Below, in pieces: positions 44,168-53,536 of a DNA stretch of 64,000 nucleotides. A program made the translations under genes and the position numbers. The notes beneath the pieces are model-generated. The model saw only the letters and a program-made list of their open reading frames with translations. It searched no databases and was not told the DNA's origin. The DNA lies in assembly GCA_947501215.1 (NCBI GenBank), contig CANMUS010000002.1:682001-746000 (forward strand). Reading direction: 5' to 3'. The DNA is from an uncultured Erythrobacter sp. (lineage in GTDB: Bacteria > Pseudomonadota > Alphaproteobacteria > Sphingomonadales > Sphingomonadaceae). Every line of letters starts with the position of its first letter. The first letter of the stretch is position 1.

Positions 44168-44200
44168 GGGCGGCCTTCTTTCGGGAAGGCCGCCCTTTTT
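44168..44200 (+). terminator. Intrinsic terminator of the TonB-dependent receptor gene
   Basis: GGGCGGCCTTC (44168-44178) and GAAGGCCGCCC (44185-44195) form an 11-bp perfect stem with a 6-nt TTTCGG loop, followed directly by five T. It lies 46 nt past the receptor stop and just before the convergent kinase's 3' end. Confidence 0.9.
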
Positions 44201-44215
44201 GTGTCTCACGGAGTT

Positions 44216-47026
44216 TCAGGCCGCTTCGAGCAATTCCTCGGCTAGCTTCAGGCGCACATCAACGTCTACGCTCGAGCGAAGCGCCCTTTCGAGCGCCGCT
44301 GCGCGCGAGCCGAGTTCCTCCTCGCCGAACATCCCGGCTGTCCCGGCAAGCTTATGTACCACGCGCGCCAGGTCCTCGATCCCGGCGCCCTCCATCGCTT
44401 GGGCGCGAACCGCAGCTCCGACCGCTTCGATCGCTTCGCTGCGGCGTTGCTTCCAGCGTTCATCGATGTCTGAGGATTTCGGTGGCAGGGTCGCGGCGCC
44501 CGGATCGGGACGCCGGATGCGGGCCTTTTCGTTCTCGTTGTCCGCCACGATGTGCATCGGAAGCCAGCGGGCGAGCGCGGCGGCGAGATCCTCGAACACC
44601 AGCGGCTTGGCCAGATGCGCCTGCATCCCGGCTATTTGCGCTGCGAGCACATCTTCGGGATAGGCGTTCGCGGTCAGCGCAACGATCGGCAGGTGCTCTG
44701 CCTCGATGCCGTAAGAACGAATGGCGCGCGCTGCCGCATAACCGTCGCAGCCGGGCATCTGGATGTCCATCAGCACCAGGTCGAATGAAGGCCGCCTACC
44801 GAAATTCGACGTCACCGCTTCGATCGCGGCCACGCCGTCATGCGCATGAGTTACCTCCTGCCCAAGGTCCTCGAGCATGGCGGTCACGAGCATGCGGTTC
44901 ACGTCGTGATCCTCGGCCAGCAGGATGCGACCCTTGGGCGGCATGGCAATATCGGTCGCTCGGCGACCATGACCTTGCTGGCGGGCAGGTACGGTTTCCA
45001 CTTCGACGAGCGGAATGCACAAGGTGAAGCGCGATCCGATGCCGGGCATGGAATCCACGCTCAAGGACCCGCCAAGCAATTCCGCCAGCTGGCGCGAAAC
45101 GCTGAGGCCCAGGCCGGTCCCGCCGAAGCGCCGCGTAGTCGATCCTTCCGCCTGGACGAAGGGATCGAAAATCATCGCAAGGCGGCTTTCATCGATGCCG
45201 ATGCCGCTGTCCTCGACCGAGATTGCCAGTTGCGTCTGCTCCCGAGCGACTGCCATCTTGATGCCTCCGCTTTCGGTAAACTTCACGGCGTTGCCGATGA
45301 GGTTGAGCATTATCTGCCGCAGGCGCAACGGGTCGCTGGAAACCGACTGTGGTATGCCGACAACCGGTGCGATACTGAGAGACACGCCCTTGCATTCCGC
45401 CTGGGCGCGGTGCAACTCGACGCAATCCGCCGATAGCTGCACGACATTCACCGGCTCGCTGGTTACCTTGAGCTGGCCGGATTCGATTTTCGACAGATCG
45501 AGAATGTCGTTGAGCAGCATCATCATGGACCGGCCGGAACGTTCGATCAGTTCCGCATAGCGGGCCGATTCCGCATCGAGGTCGCGGCGCTGCAACAGCT
45601 CGGCGAAACCCAGCACGCCGTTCATGGGTGTGCGGATTTCGTGGCTCATATTGGCAAGGAACTGCGCTTTGGCGCGCGCCGCGTTCTCCGCATGCGATCG
45701 TGCGCCCTTGAGCTGGCGCTCGAGCAGCACGCGGTGCGTTACGTCGCGGGCGGAGACCACGATGCCTTCCTGCTCGCCTGTTTCGGCATCACGCGCAACG
45801 GCACAGTCGGCCTCGATGTAAACCGCCTCGCCATCCTCGCCGTCGAGATATCGGCGGTAAGTGAAGCGTTCCTTCTCGGCCTCACCGGAATTGAGCCGGT
45901 GTTCGACCGCAGCGATCTCGTCCGCGGCGTCGGCGTGGACCCGCTCGCTGACGCGCTTCCCGATGAACTGCTCTGGCGGAAGACCCAGGACTGCCATCAC
46001 CGAAGGTGACGCATAGGTAATTACGCCTTCGCCATCGACCCGCAGGATGGCGTCGGTTACATTCTCGGCCAACAGGGCGAGCTCGGCTTTCTGCGCAGCG
46101 AGTTCGGCAGCGAACCTTTGGCGCGTAGCAAGCACTGCGGAGACCGGCAGACCCAACAGGATGGCGGAAGCAAGGAAAGCTTCGAGGACCAGGAAACGGA
46201 TGGTTTCCGGATAGGTCAACAGGTTGATCGGACCATGGCCCAGCTCGGTGCAGACCAAGGCGATCACCGCCACCTTGATCGTCGAAAAGGCAGTCCCGAG
46301 GCTGCCGAGCCGGAAGGCATGGATGACCACGACCGGCGGGACGAGGAACAGCAGCGGATAGGTCGTCTGGACGAAGACCACGATCGTGAGGGCCGTCCCC
46401 GCGAGGGACAGGCCGACCCATTCGGCAAGCTCTCGCCTTCGCAGCTTCCTGCGTGTCCGCAAGGCATCGATCGCAATCATGATGCTGGGCGCAAGGATCA
46501 GCATGCTCAGGGCATCGGACGTCACCCACTTGCTGTAGACCGCCAGCAGAGTCGCCGGCTGCGCCCCGAAAGCGAGGATCGCGATCAGCCCACTGGCGGC
46601 GGGCGCGATCATGCCCGAAGCAATGGCGAAACGGCGCAGGTCGTCGATATCCTCCATGATCGGCTGCCTCCAGCACCAGCGCCGCGTGAGCCACACCGCG
46701 AGTGCGATCTCGATGCCGTTGGCGCTGGCGAGCAGGAGGGCTTGCGCGATCGGGTCCCCGGAGGCGATGTTCGCCACGACATTACCGACGAAGATCGCGC
46801 CAATCAGGGACCTGAATTGCTCGAAACGGAAGCGCAGGAGAATTGCGACGGCAACCGCATTCGGTAGCCAGATCGCCGCGATCCGCCCCTCGTTACGGGC
46901 GAAATCGATGCTGACATAAGCCAAGGCGAAGAACGCCAGCGCGGCTCCGGTGTGGATCGCCACCATGCGCCTAAGTCCGGGAGATACTGCCTCGGAAAGC
47001 GAGGAAGTGGCGAGCGTCTGGTCCAT
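44216..47026 (-). CDS. MASE1 hybrid sensor histidine kinase with receiver and Hpt domains
   Basis: A 936-residue kinase. Order: MASE1 membrane sensor with about eight helices (residues 20-310), PAS domain (ENVTDAILRVDGEGVITYASPS), HisKA with phospho-His in FLANMSHEIRTPMNGVLGF, HATPase (NLIGNAVKFTESGG, DSGIGIDESRL, GTGLGLS), receiver with LLAEDHDVN and phospho-Asp in LVLMDIQMPG, then Hpt with VVHKLAGTAG. This is a complete internal phosphorelay of the ArcB/BarA type. ATG 47026 has GAGGA 5 nt upstream. Divergent from tonB. The signal is unknown. Confidence 0.92.
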   Translation of the reverse strand: MDQTLATSSLSEAVSPGLRRMVAIHTGAALAFFALAYVSIDFARNEGRIAAIWLPNAVAVAILLRFRFEQFRSLIGAIFVGNVVANIASGDPIAQALLLASANGIEIALAVWLTRRWCWRQPIMEDIDDLRRFAIASGMIAPAASGLIAILAFGAQPATLLAVYSKWVTSDALSMLILAPSIMIAIDALRTRRKLRRRELAEWVGLSLAGTALTIVVFVQTTYPLLFLVPPVVVIHAFRLGSLGTAFSTIKVAVIALVCTELGHGPINLLTYPETIRFLVLEAFLASAILLGLPVSAVLATRQRFAAELAAQKAELALLAENVTDAILRVDGEGVITYASPSVMAVLGLPPEQFIGKRVSERVHADAADEIAAVEHRLNSGEAEKERFTYRRYLDGEDGEAVYIEADCAVARDAETGEQEGIVVSARDVTHRVLLERQLKGARSHAENAARAKAQFLANMSHEIRTPMNGVLGFAELLQRRDLDAESARYAELIERSGRSMMMLLNDILDLSKIESGQLKVTSEPVNVVQLSADCVELHRAQAECKGVSLSIAPVVGIPQSVSSDPLRLRQIMLNLIGNAVKFTESGGIKMAVAREQTQLAISVEDSGIGIDESRLAMIFDPFVQAEGSTTRRFGGTGLGLSVSRQLAELLGGSLSVDSMPGIGSRFTLCIPLVEVETVPARQQGHGRRATDIAMPPKGRILLAEDHDVNRMLVTAMLEDLGQEVTHAHDGVAAIEAVTSNFGRRPSFDLVLMDIQMPGCDGYAAARAIRSYGIEAEHLPIVALTANAYPEDVLAAQIAGMQAHLAKPLVFEDLAAALARWLPMHIVADNENEKARIRRPDPGAATLPPKSSDIDERWKQRRSEAIEAVGAAVRAQAMEGAGIEDLARVVHKLAGTAGMFGEEELGSRAAALERALRSSVDVDVRLKLAEELLEAA

Positions 47027-47105
47027 GCTGTCCTCGTGCAGCGATCGATGATCCTGCCCCTGCGTCCGGCGGAACACGGGGGGCGAGTGGGCCGTTCCAA
47101 ACCCC

Positions 47106-47840
47106 ATGGCACACGAAGCGACGCGCTACGCAGGGATCAGAAGAAAGCCCAATCCGTGGGTTATCCTCGCCATCGTGCTGATTCATTTGGGCATCTTCTA
47201 CGTGCTCATACGTAGTCTGGCGCCGAATGCGGTCGCGACCGTGGAGGAAAGCGTCGTCTCCGCCTTTACTGTCACCGTCACCGTCCCGCCAGAGCCAGAG
47301 CCAGAGCCGGAGGTGCAGCAGCCGGAGCCGGAAGGGGAGCAGGGCGACCCCGGGCGCGATGCGGTGGCGAAACCTGTGACCGCGCCCACGCCGAAACGTC
47401 CGCTGCGCGAGGATCGGCCTGCTCCGCGTGCGGCATCGACCGGCACGGCAGATACCTCGGGCGCAACCGACGCAGGCGACGGCACTGGCGCTGCGGGATC
47501 GGGGCTCGGCACCGGCAGCGGCAATGCCGGAACCGGTCGTGGCGGAGGCGCGGTGACGAAGCCGGAAATTGTTTCCGGCGCGCTCAATTCGGCGCGCGAC
47601 TTCCCCATTCCGCCAGGCGGGCGCGAAGCGCGTATCGGCACCTCGGTGATCGTGAAGGTCACGGTGTTGCCGAGCGGCCGGGCGACGAATTGCTCGGTTT
47701 ACCGCTCAAGTCCGTTTCCCGACACCGACGCGGCAGTCTGCCGCTTGGTGGTCGAACGGCTGCGCTTCCGCCCGGCGACCGATGCCGACGGCGAACCGGT
47801 GGCCGCGCCGTTCTATTACCAGCAGCGTTTCTTTAATTAA
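47106..47840 (+). CDS. tonB: TonB-family energy transducer
   Basis: A 244-residue TonB protein: N-terminal membrane anchor (NPWVILAIVLIHLGIFYVLI), periplasmic Pro/Glu-rich linker (PPEPEPEPEVQQPEPEGEQ) then a Gly/Ala-rich stretch, and a C-terminal TonB domain with TSVIVKVTVLPSGRATNCSVYRSS and CRLVVERLRFRPA. It powers outer-membrane receptors. Here it lies 3 kb from a receptor gene and stands alone, without exbB/exbD. A weak ribosome-binding site precedes the ATG. Confidence 0.9.
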   Translation: MAHEATRYAGIRRKPNPWVILAIVLIHLGIFYVLIRSLAPNAVATVEESVVSAFTVTVTVPPEPEPEPEVQQPEPEGEQGDPGRDAVAKPVTAPTPKRPLREDRPAPRAASTGTADTSGATDAGDGTGAAGSGLGTGSGNAGTGRGGGAVTKPEIVSGALNSARDFPIPPGGREARIGTSVIVKVTVLPSGRATNCSVYRSSPFPDTDAAVCRLVVERLRFRPATDADGEPVAAPFYYQQRFFN

Positions 47841-47851
47841 CTTTCCGCTGA

Positions 47852-50407
47852 TCAGGCAGCAGGCTCGTATTCCGACAGTATTCGCGATAGCTCCTCACGG
47901 CCGTATGGCTTGGTCAGCAAACCAGTCGCGCCGAGTGCTTCCAGCCGCTCCTGCATCTCGCCATAGCCGGTCGCAAGCCAGAACGGGATGCCGAGTTTCA
48001 CAAGCTCCTGCGCGACACGCTCGCTCGACTCCTGGCCTAGGTTGAAATCGAGGATCCCAAGTTGGGGAGCGTTCTTGCGAATGGCATCGAGCGCGCCGGT
48101 GACATTGCTCTCGACATCGACCGTCGGCACGCCGAGATCGCGAAGACAGTCTTCGGTATCCAGCGCGATCAGCATGCTGTCTTCGACCAGCAGAACTCTC
48201 TCAGGAAGATCTCCGGGCATATCGTCCTTCGGTTTAGGGACGCTGGTCGGGCTCGGCGTTTCTCCGCGCGATGCCCATTCGACGAAGCGCTCAGGCACGC
48301 AGAAACGCGCTCTAACGCCTTCCAGCTTATATTCGATGCTGGCCTCGCCGCCGAGTTCGTAAGGCAGTGAGCGTTCGATGATCGTGCTGCCGAAACCGCG
48401 ACGCTTGGGCGGTTTGACCGGCGGACCGCCGCTTTCGTGCCACAGGATTTCCAGATCGCCGGTATCCCCCCGCCGGACATCGATTTTCAGCTGACCGGTC
48501 GAATCGCTGAGCGATCCGTACTTCGCCGAGTTCGTAATCATCTCGTGGATGACGAGTGCCAGGACGGTGTAGGCTTCCGGGGTAATCATCGCTTCCGGCC
48601 CATTTACCTCCAGCCGGTCGCATTTGCCGGCAAGATAGGCTTGGGCTTCGGAATCGATCAGCTCAGAAAGCGGGGCTGAACTCCAGTTCCCCTTGGTAAT
48701 ATTGTCGTGCGCCATCGCGAGCGAAGCGATGCGCCCGCCGACGATTTCGGCGAAATTGTCGACGTCTTTCGCATCGCCCTTCGACTGATTGATCAGGCCG
48801 CGGATCAGGTTGAGGATGTTGCGGACCCGGTGGTTCAGCTCGGCGATCAGGAGTTCCTGCTTCTCCTGAGCCCTGCCCCGCTCCTGCATCGCCTCGTCGG
48901 TGACGCGAAGGATGATTTCGAGCAGCGTGACGCGCAGGCCCTCGGCGATCTGTTTCTCGGATGCCGTCCACGGGGAAGACCTGCCGTCGACCGTTTCCTG
49001 CCAGGCCTCGAAGCTCTTGCGCGGGGTCAGTCGCGCGCCGTTCGGTCCGTATTCGACAGGCTTTTCCGGATTGCCCGCCCAAGTCACGACCTGGCTCAGC
49101 GGCTTGCGCCAAAGAACGAGATAGTCGCGCGGGGTGCGCGACACCGGGATGGCCATCGCGCCAACTGCGCGGTCGGCAAAACGCTCGGCCTTCGGGATGC
49201 GTTCGGCGATCGCGTCGGTGGTAAAGACGCGGCTGGTTGCAGCCGCGTTGAGCAAACCCACGATGGCACGGAACTCTTCCTCGTTCGGTGCCGAGCCGCG
49301 GGCATTGTAGACATCGTCTATGAAGACGCTGGCCCCGTCGTGCTCGACTATGCGCTGGATCAGCGGATCGATCGTCGGCAGGCTTTCGGAGAGCGACTGG
49401 CCAGCGGCGATGTCGCGCATCAGGCGGTCGTGCACCTTGCGACCTTCTTCGCGAACCGCTTCCTCCTGGCTGGCGATTACGCGCTCGAGCGTCAGGGAGA
49501 AAAGCTCGGAAAACAATTCCGCGCCGGTGCGCTGCGAATAGGGAAGCAGCTTGGGGCTGTAATGATGGCAGGCGAACAGGCCCCACAACTTGCCGCCGAT
49601 GATGATCGAGATCGACAGCGAGGCGCCGACGCCCATGTTTTTCAGATATTCGATATGGATCGGCGAGACGGCGCGCAGTGTGCTCATGCTGAGGTCGAGC
49701 GGTTCGCCGTCGAGCGAGATGCCGGGCTCGATCGGGACGGGCTCTGAATGCACATCGCTGATGATGCGGAAGCGATTGCGCACGTAAAGCTCGCGCGCCT
49801 GTGCGGGAATATCGGACTTCGGATAGCGCAGGCCGTGGAAGCCTTCCAGATCCTCGCGCTTGGCCTCGGCGACGACTTCGCCCGACAGGTCATCATGGAA
49901 TTTATAGACCATGACCCGGTCGATATCGAGGCTGTGGCGCAACTGCCGTGCCGCTACGCCGACAAGCGCCGACACCTCCGTGAACTTGTCGAATCGACCC
50001 AGTACCGGGCGCAGCGCAGCCAATTGGCGGTCGAGTTCGCCTTCCAAGTACGGCTCGATTTCCAGAACGGTGTAATTGCTCGTGGAGTGGATGGCGCAGT
50101 CGAACTTCTTGCCATTGCCGAACAAATCGAATCCGAACATCCGTTCGACCTGATCGGAATGGGAGACTTGCGAGGCAAGGCTGCGAAGGCGCTGCATTGC
50201 ATGGGGCGGCACGATGTCCGTGAGTGCCATGCCCAATTCTATAGGCTTCTCGGAGCCGGTAATCTCCCCGAAATTTGCCGAGTAATGCGACACGAACCAG
50301 TCGGCATTTAATGCGACGAGCGCGCCGAAGGGCTGGATAGCACCCAGCTGGTGGATCGGCTCGCGATCGCAATTCGTCAGGTCGACATCGTATTTGGCGG
50401 CTTTCAT
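47852..50407 (-). CDS. bphP: Bacteriophytochrome, HWE histidine kinase with C-terminal receiver
   Basis: An 851-residue photoreceptor. PAS2 domain with chromophore-attachment Cys13 in DLTNCDREP; GAF with RYPKSDIPAQARELY and MVYKFHDD; PHY with tongue motif TPRKSFEAW; HWE-type kinase with phospho-His in LNHRVRNILNL and the HEMITNSAKYG/LEILWHE regions; and a receiver domain with phospho-Asp in LGILDFNLG. It should bind biliverdin, switch between red and far-red states, and signal by phosphotransfer. ATGA overlap with the heme oxygenase gene gives a chromophore-sensor operon. Confidence 0.93.
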   Translation of the reverse strand: MKAAKYDVDLTNCDREPIHQLGAIQPFGALVALNADWFVSHYSANFGEITGSEKPIELGMALTDIVPPHAMQRLRSLASQVSHSDQVERMFGFDLFGNGKKFDCAIHSTSNYTVLEIEPYLEGELDRQLAALRPVLGRFDKFTEVSALVGVAARQLRHSLDIDRVMVYKFHDDLSGEVVAEAKREDLEGFHGLRYPKSDIPAQARELYVRNRFRIISDVHSEPVPIEPGISLDGEPLDLSMSTLRAVSPIHIEYLKNMGVGASLSISIIIGGKLWGLFACHHYSPKLLPYSQRTGAELFSELFSLTLERVIASQEEAVREEGRKVHDRLMRDIAAGQSLSESLPTIDPLIQRIVEHDGASVFIDDVYNARGSAPNEEEFRAIVGLLNAAATSRVFTTDAIAERIPKAERFADRAVGAMAIPVSRTPRDYLVLWRKPLSQVVTWAGNPEKPVEYGPNGARLTPRKSFEAWQETVDGRSSPWTASEKQIAEGLRVTLLEIILRVTDEAMQERGRAQEKQELLIAELNHRVRNILNLIRGLINQSKGDAKDVDNFAEIVGGRIASLAMAHDNITKGNWSSAPLSELIDSEAQAYLAGKCDRLEVNGPEAMITPEAYTVLALVIHEMITNSAKYGSLSDSTGQLKIDVRRGDTGDLEILWHESGGPPVKPPKRRGFGSTIIERSLPYELGGEASIEYKLEGVRARFCVPERFVEWASRGETPSPTSVPKPKDDMPGDLPERVLLVEDSMLIALDTEDCLRDLGVPTVDVESNVTGALDAIRKNAPQLGILDFNLGQESSERVAQELVKLGIPFWLATGYGEMQERLEALGATGLLTKPYGREELSRILSEYEPAA

Positions 50408-50946
50408 GCGGCGGCCCTTTCGGTCGCTGAGCGCTGAACCGCAAGGAAAATCTCGAACACCCGGCGCGCACCGCGGATGGCGTGCTTATGCGTTGCTTCG
50501 TCCATGGGGACTTCTATGCGCGGGCGCAGCTCCGCCCAATAATGCGGCATGGCTTCGTCACCGAGAAAGCGATCCGCGCCGCGCAGCCCCGCCTTGCGGC
50601 GTCGGTGCAGCAAGGCCCGGTTGCCGAGAGAGGACCCGGCGAGCGTCCATGCGATGCCCCACGCCTCACGTGGGTCTTCCGCCTCGAACGTCGGCACATC
50701 GTCGATCGGCCGAGCGCCAAGCTCTCTAAGGTCTTCCCGGATCAGCGAAGTCTGGTTTGGCGGCAGGGGGGCGGTTGCATGCACCGACAGCCAGCTTTCG
50801 ACCGGAGAGCGCACGGCATGTTGGATCTGCAGGAATTGGGCATACTGCGCGCCCTCGGCCAGTGACGATAATTCCCGGTCGAGCGCATCGTGCTGGAAGC
50901 GTGTGGCTGCCTTCAAATCGGTGCGGAGCGTGGTTCGCTCGGTCAT
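50404..50946 (-). CDS. bphO: Heme oxygenase making biliverdin
   Basis: A 180-residue heme oxygenase: proximal heme ligand His in TRFQHDALDRELSS (about residue 19) and distal helix GSSLGNRALLHRR with the flexible Gly run. It opens heme to biliverdin IX, the chromophore of the phytochrome encoded immediately downstream. Arg-rich segments around RALLHRRRKAGLRG may bind the heme propionates. Confidence 0.92.
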   Translation of the reverse strand: MTERTTLRTDLKAATRFQHDALDRELSSLAEGAQYAQFLQIQHAVRSPVESWLSVHATAPLPPNQTSLIREDLRELGARPIDDVPTFEAEDPREAWGIAWTLAGSSLGNRALLHRRRKAGLRGADRFLGDEAMPHYWAELRPRIEVPMDEATHKHAIRGARRVFEIFLAVQRSATERAAA

Positions 50947-51091
50947 GGAACGGGTTGGTCCCCCAAAAATCGGACTTTTCCCTCCGCGACAGCCTAACCC
51001 GCCTGCGACGCGGGATGGGGGATGATGCCGATCTCAAACAACCGCGCAGGGCAGTTGCTGTTCCGGGAAATGGGCAGTTTTCGGCTGGTGG

Positions 51092-51403
51092 TCAGTCGCC
51101 GCTCTTGTCGGCCAGCATCCGCTGGCCCTGGCTGGCGATCGCCTTTGCGACCATCGGCTCCACGAAGGAGAGGGCCGGAGGCAGGTTCACCTCGAAAACG
51201 ACCTGGTTTTCCTCGATCAACACCTTGCCGTCCACGCGCTGGCCCATGGTGGAAACCGACAGGTTCATGCAGTCCTCGTCCGGCCAGCTGGTCTCCACCT
51301 CGGCCATGCCGCCGGGGACGAAGTCGCGGATCTTGTGCGAGCGCGATTTCAGGCGGTTGCGGACGGTGTCCTTGGGCAGGTCGTGGGCAATCGGAACGCG
51401 CAT
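51092..51403 (-). CDS. Polyhydroxyalkanoic acid system family protein
   Basis: A 103-residue protein of the PHA granule-region family (PHA_gran_rgn). It begins MRVPIAHDLPKDTVRNRLKS, a conserved start in this group, and has the GQRVDGKVLIEENQVVFEVNLP beta-sheet core and helix SFVEPMVAKAIASQG. Role in polyhydroxyalkanoate storage is by family association only. Its ATG overlaps the stop of the preceding gene (TGATG type). Confidence 0.78.
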   Translation of the reverse strand: MRVPIAHDLPKDTVRNRLKSRSHKIRDFVPGGMAEVETSWPDEDCMNLSVSTMGQRVDGKVLIEENQVVFEVNLPPALSFVEPMVAKAIASQGQRMLADKSGD

Positions 51404-52161
51404 CAGCTCTTGTCCTCCAGTTGCGGGCTGGTCTCGGTGCCCGCGCCGAACTTGTAATCGAGATAGCGATGTTTGATCGCCAGATCGTCGAGCGAACCTT
51501 CGGCCAGTTGGCGGGTGATCGAATCGATCTCGCCGCTAATCTTGCCAAGGCTCTCGGTCAGTTGCTCGTCGGGCGTTATCCCCGCGCGCTTCTCGGTGCG
51601 GAGATGCGCCGGGATCTTGCGATAGCTTTCGATCATCTCGGGGAGCTGCTCGCCGACAAGGCTGCGCACTTCGCGCGCCTTGGGATGGTTCTGGTCGACA
51701 CCTTCGAGCTGGAGGCCGAGCGCGTCGAGCTGGACGCCCATGTCGTTGACGATAGTCGCGGCAGGCGGGGGCAGGGCGGGGCGCTGGGCTTCCAGCCACA
51801 ATTCGGTCCGGCCGACCATCTGCTGGACATTGCCTTTGTTGATGTCGGCCCGCCTAGGCGTCTTCACCTTCGGGAAATTCGAGAAAACGGCGATGGCTAT
51901 GGCAGTCGCGACGACTACGGCCATCACGCCCCAGAAGCCGATCCCGCTCAGGATGGCCCCGGCGATGCCCGCGCCCACCCAGATCGCGAAGACGGCGAGC
52001 ACGATATTGCGCACGCGCAGCCACAGGTTCTTCTGCTTCAGCCTGGCCGAACCTTCGCCGATCGACGGCGCGCGGCGGTGCCGACCGCCCGCGCGATTGT
52101 CGTCGCGCAAGATGCGGCCCTGCTCGATCAGGCGCTCGCTATCGCGGGTGAGGTCGTCCAC
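51403..52161 (-). CDS. Membrane protein of unknown function, TelA neighbour
   Basis: A 252-residue protein with two adjacent membrane helices (residues about 50-68 and 72-92: IVLAVFAIWVGAGIAGAIL and GFWGVMAVVVATAIAIAVF). A basic N-tail and a long alpha-helical C-terminal domain rich in charged residues follow. The gene sits 10 nt after telA. It is a frequent telA companion in related bacteria (known as a conserved hypothetical). It may anchor the TelA ring to the membrane. Confidence 0.75.
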   Translation of the reverse strand: MDDLTRDSERLIEQGRILRDDNRAGGRHRRAPSIGEGSARLKQKNLWLRVRNIVLAVFAIWVGAGIAGAILSGIGFWGVMAVVVATAIAIAVFSNFPKVKTPRRADINKGNVQQMVGRTELWLEAQRPALPPPAATIVNDMGVQLDALGLQLEGVDQNHPKAREVRSLVGEQLPEMIESYRKIPAHLRTEKRAGITPDEQLTESLGKISGEIDSITRQLAEGSLDDLAIKHRYLDYKFGAGTETSPQLEDKS

Positions 52162-52171
52162 GTGACTGGCC

Positions 52172-53386
52172 TCAGTTCTCGATGCTCAGCAGACCGCTGT
52201 CGGCCACCTGCTGCTGCGCTTGGGCCTGCCCTTCGGCGCGGGCGATATAGCCCTTCGACTTTTCGACCTCCTGCCCCAGCAGGGTGACGGTCTGCTTCAT
52301 GGAGTCGAGCGCGCGGATTTTGAACTCGTCCACCTCGTCCATCGTGTCGTAGATGTTCTGGAAGGCGCGTTGCAGCGTTTCCAGAGGAATGGTGCTGGCG
52401 GCGGCCTGCTCGTGGATCTTGCCGGTCTGATCACGCAGCATGGTGCTGGTGCTGTCGATGATGCCGGCGGTCGTGTCGTTGAGTGCGGTGATCTGGCCGA
52501 GCACGAGGCGCTGGTTGGTCATCGCCTCGGCAACCGTGACCGCCGTGCGCAGCGCGCCGACGGTGGTGGTGCTGGCGCGATCCACGCCCTTGACCAGCTC
52601 GACATTGTTCTTCTTCACGAGATCGAGCGCGAGATAGCCCTGCACGCTCACCGCCATCTGCGTAAGCAGATCCTGCGTGCGCTGGCGGACATAGAACAGC
52701 GCAATTTCGCGCACGGCCTTGGCTTTCGCCGGATCGGTCGCGTCGAGTTCGGCGGCCTTCTCCTCGAGCTTGGCGTCGAGCGTGTTGGAGATGTGGATCA
52801 TCTGTTCCAGATTGCCCATCGCCTCCCACAGCTTCTGGCGCTCCACATCGATCGCGGCATTGTCCATGATCAGCTCGTCCTTGCCGCTGGCGAGGTTCGA
52901 GAGGATCGACTGGATGTGCGTCTGCGCACTCTGGTAGCTGCGGAAGTAATTGGTCAGCTTGTTGCCGAACGGGATGATGCCGAGGATCTTGCGCGTGCCC
53001 GACAGCTTGCCGCGCTTGCCGGGATCGAGGTCCTCGACCACGCGGCGCAATTCGGCAAGGTTCGCGCCGACGCCTTCGTCCTTGTCCATCGCGCGCACGG
53101 GGCGGTCGAGGAAGCGATTGGACATGCCGGCGGCCGCCATGATCTCCTTGCGGCCCATATTGGTGAGCTGGTCCACCTTCTTGCCGAATTCAGGCGAATT
53201 GGCGTCGGCGGAGATCAGGTCCTGAACGAAGCCGTCGACCTTGGTTTCCAGCTTGCTCTTGGTCTCTTCGGAGACGGGAACGAGGCCGGCTGCCTTCTCG
53301 GGCGCGACCTGCCGCACCGGATCGGGCGGCGTCAGGTCGAATTCGGTCGCAGTGGCAGTCGCGGTTTGCGTCTTGCTGTCGCTCAT
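52172..53386 (-). CDS. telA: Toxic anion resistance protein TelA
   Basis: A 404-residue TelA-family protein, almost entirely alpha-helical. Typical segments are FGKKVDQLTNMGRKEI, GLVPVSEETKSKLETKVDGF and ALRTAVTVAEAMTNQRLVLGQITALNDTTAG. TelA proteins are linked to tellurite and cell-envelope stress. It is the first gene of a three-gene unit with the membrane protein and the PHA-type protein. A sigma70-like promoter with an inverted repeat lies upstream (53432-53460). Confidence 0.9.
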   Translation of the reverse strand: MSDSKTQTATATATEFDLTPPDPVRQVAPEKAAGLVPVSEETKSKLETKVDGFVQDLISADANSPEFGKKVDQLTNMGRKEIMAAAGMSNRFLDRPVRAMDKDEGVGANLAELRRVVEDLDPGKRGKLSGTRKILGIIPFGNKLTNYFRSYQSAQTHIQSILSNLASGKDELIMDNAAIDVERQKLWEAMGNLEQMIHISNTLDAKLEEKAAELDATDPAKAKAVREIALFYVRQRTQDLLTQMAVSVQGYLALDLVKKNNVELVKGVDRASTTTVGALRTAVTVAEAMTNQRLVLGQITALNDTTAGIIDSTSTMLRDQTGKIHEQAAASTIPLETLQRAFQNIYDTMDEVDEFKIRALDSMKQTVTLLGQEVEKSKGYIARAEGQAQAQQQVADSGLLSIEN

Positions 53387-53431
53387 GGTCGCGCGGGTCT
53401 CCCGGTTACAGGCGCTGATATCTCTCCACCT

Positions 53432-53460
53432 GTATTAGGATCGTAAGACACGATCTTCAA
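53432..53460 (-). promoter_or_regulatory. telA promoter with an inverted repeat in the spacer
   Basis: On the minus strand TTGAAG (53460-53455) and TAATAC (53437-53432) are separated by exactly 17 nt. The inverted repeat GATCGT-GTCTT-ACGATC (53455-53439) fills most of the spacer, where a bound regulator would exclude RNA polymerase. The site lies about 45 nt before the telA ATG. Confidence 0.6.
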
Positions 53461-53536
53461 GGCGGCATCGCAATCCTGCGCGCAGCGTCGCGCGTTCGGC
53501 AAGCATTTTCGGCGGTGGTCGCCCGCGCAGGGCTCG

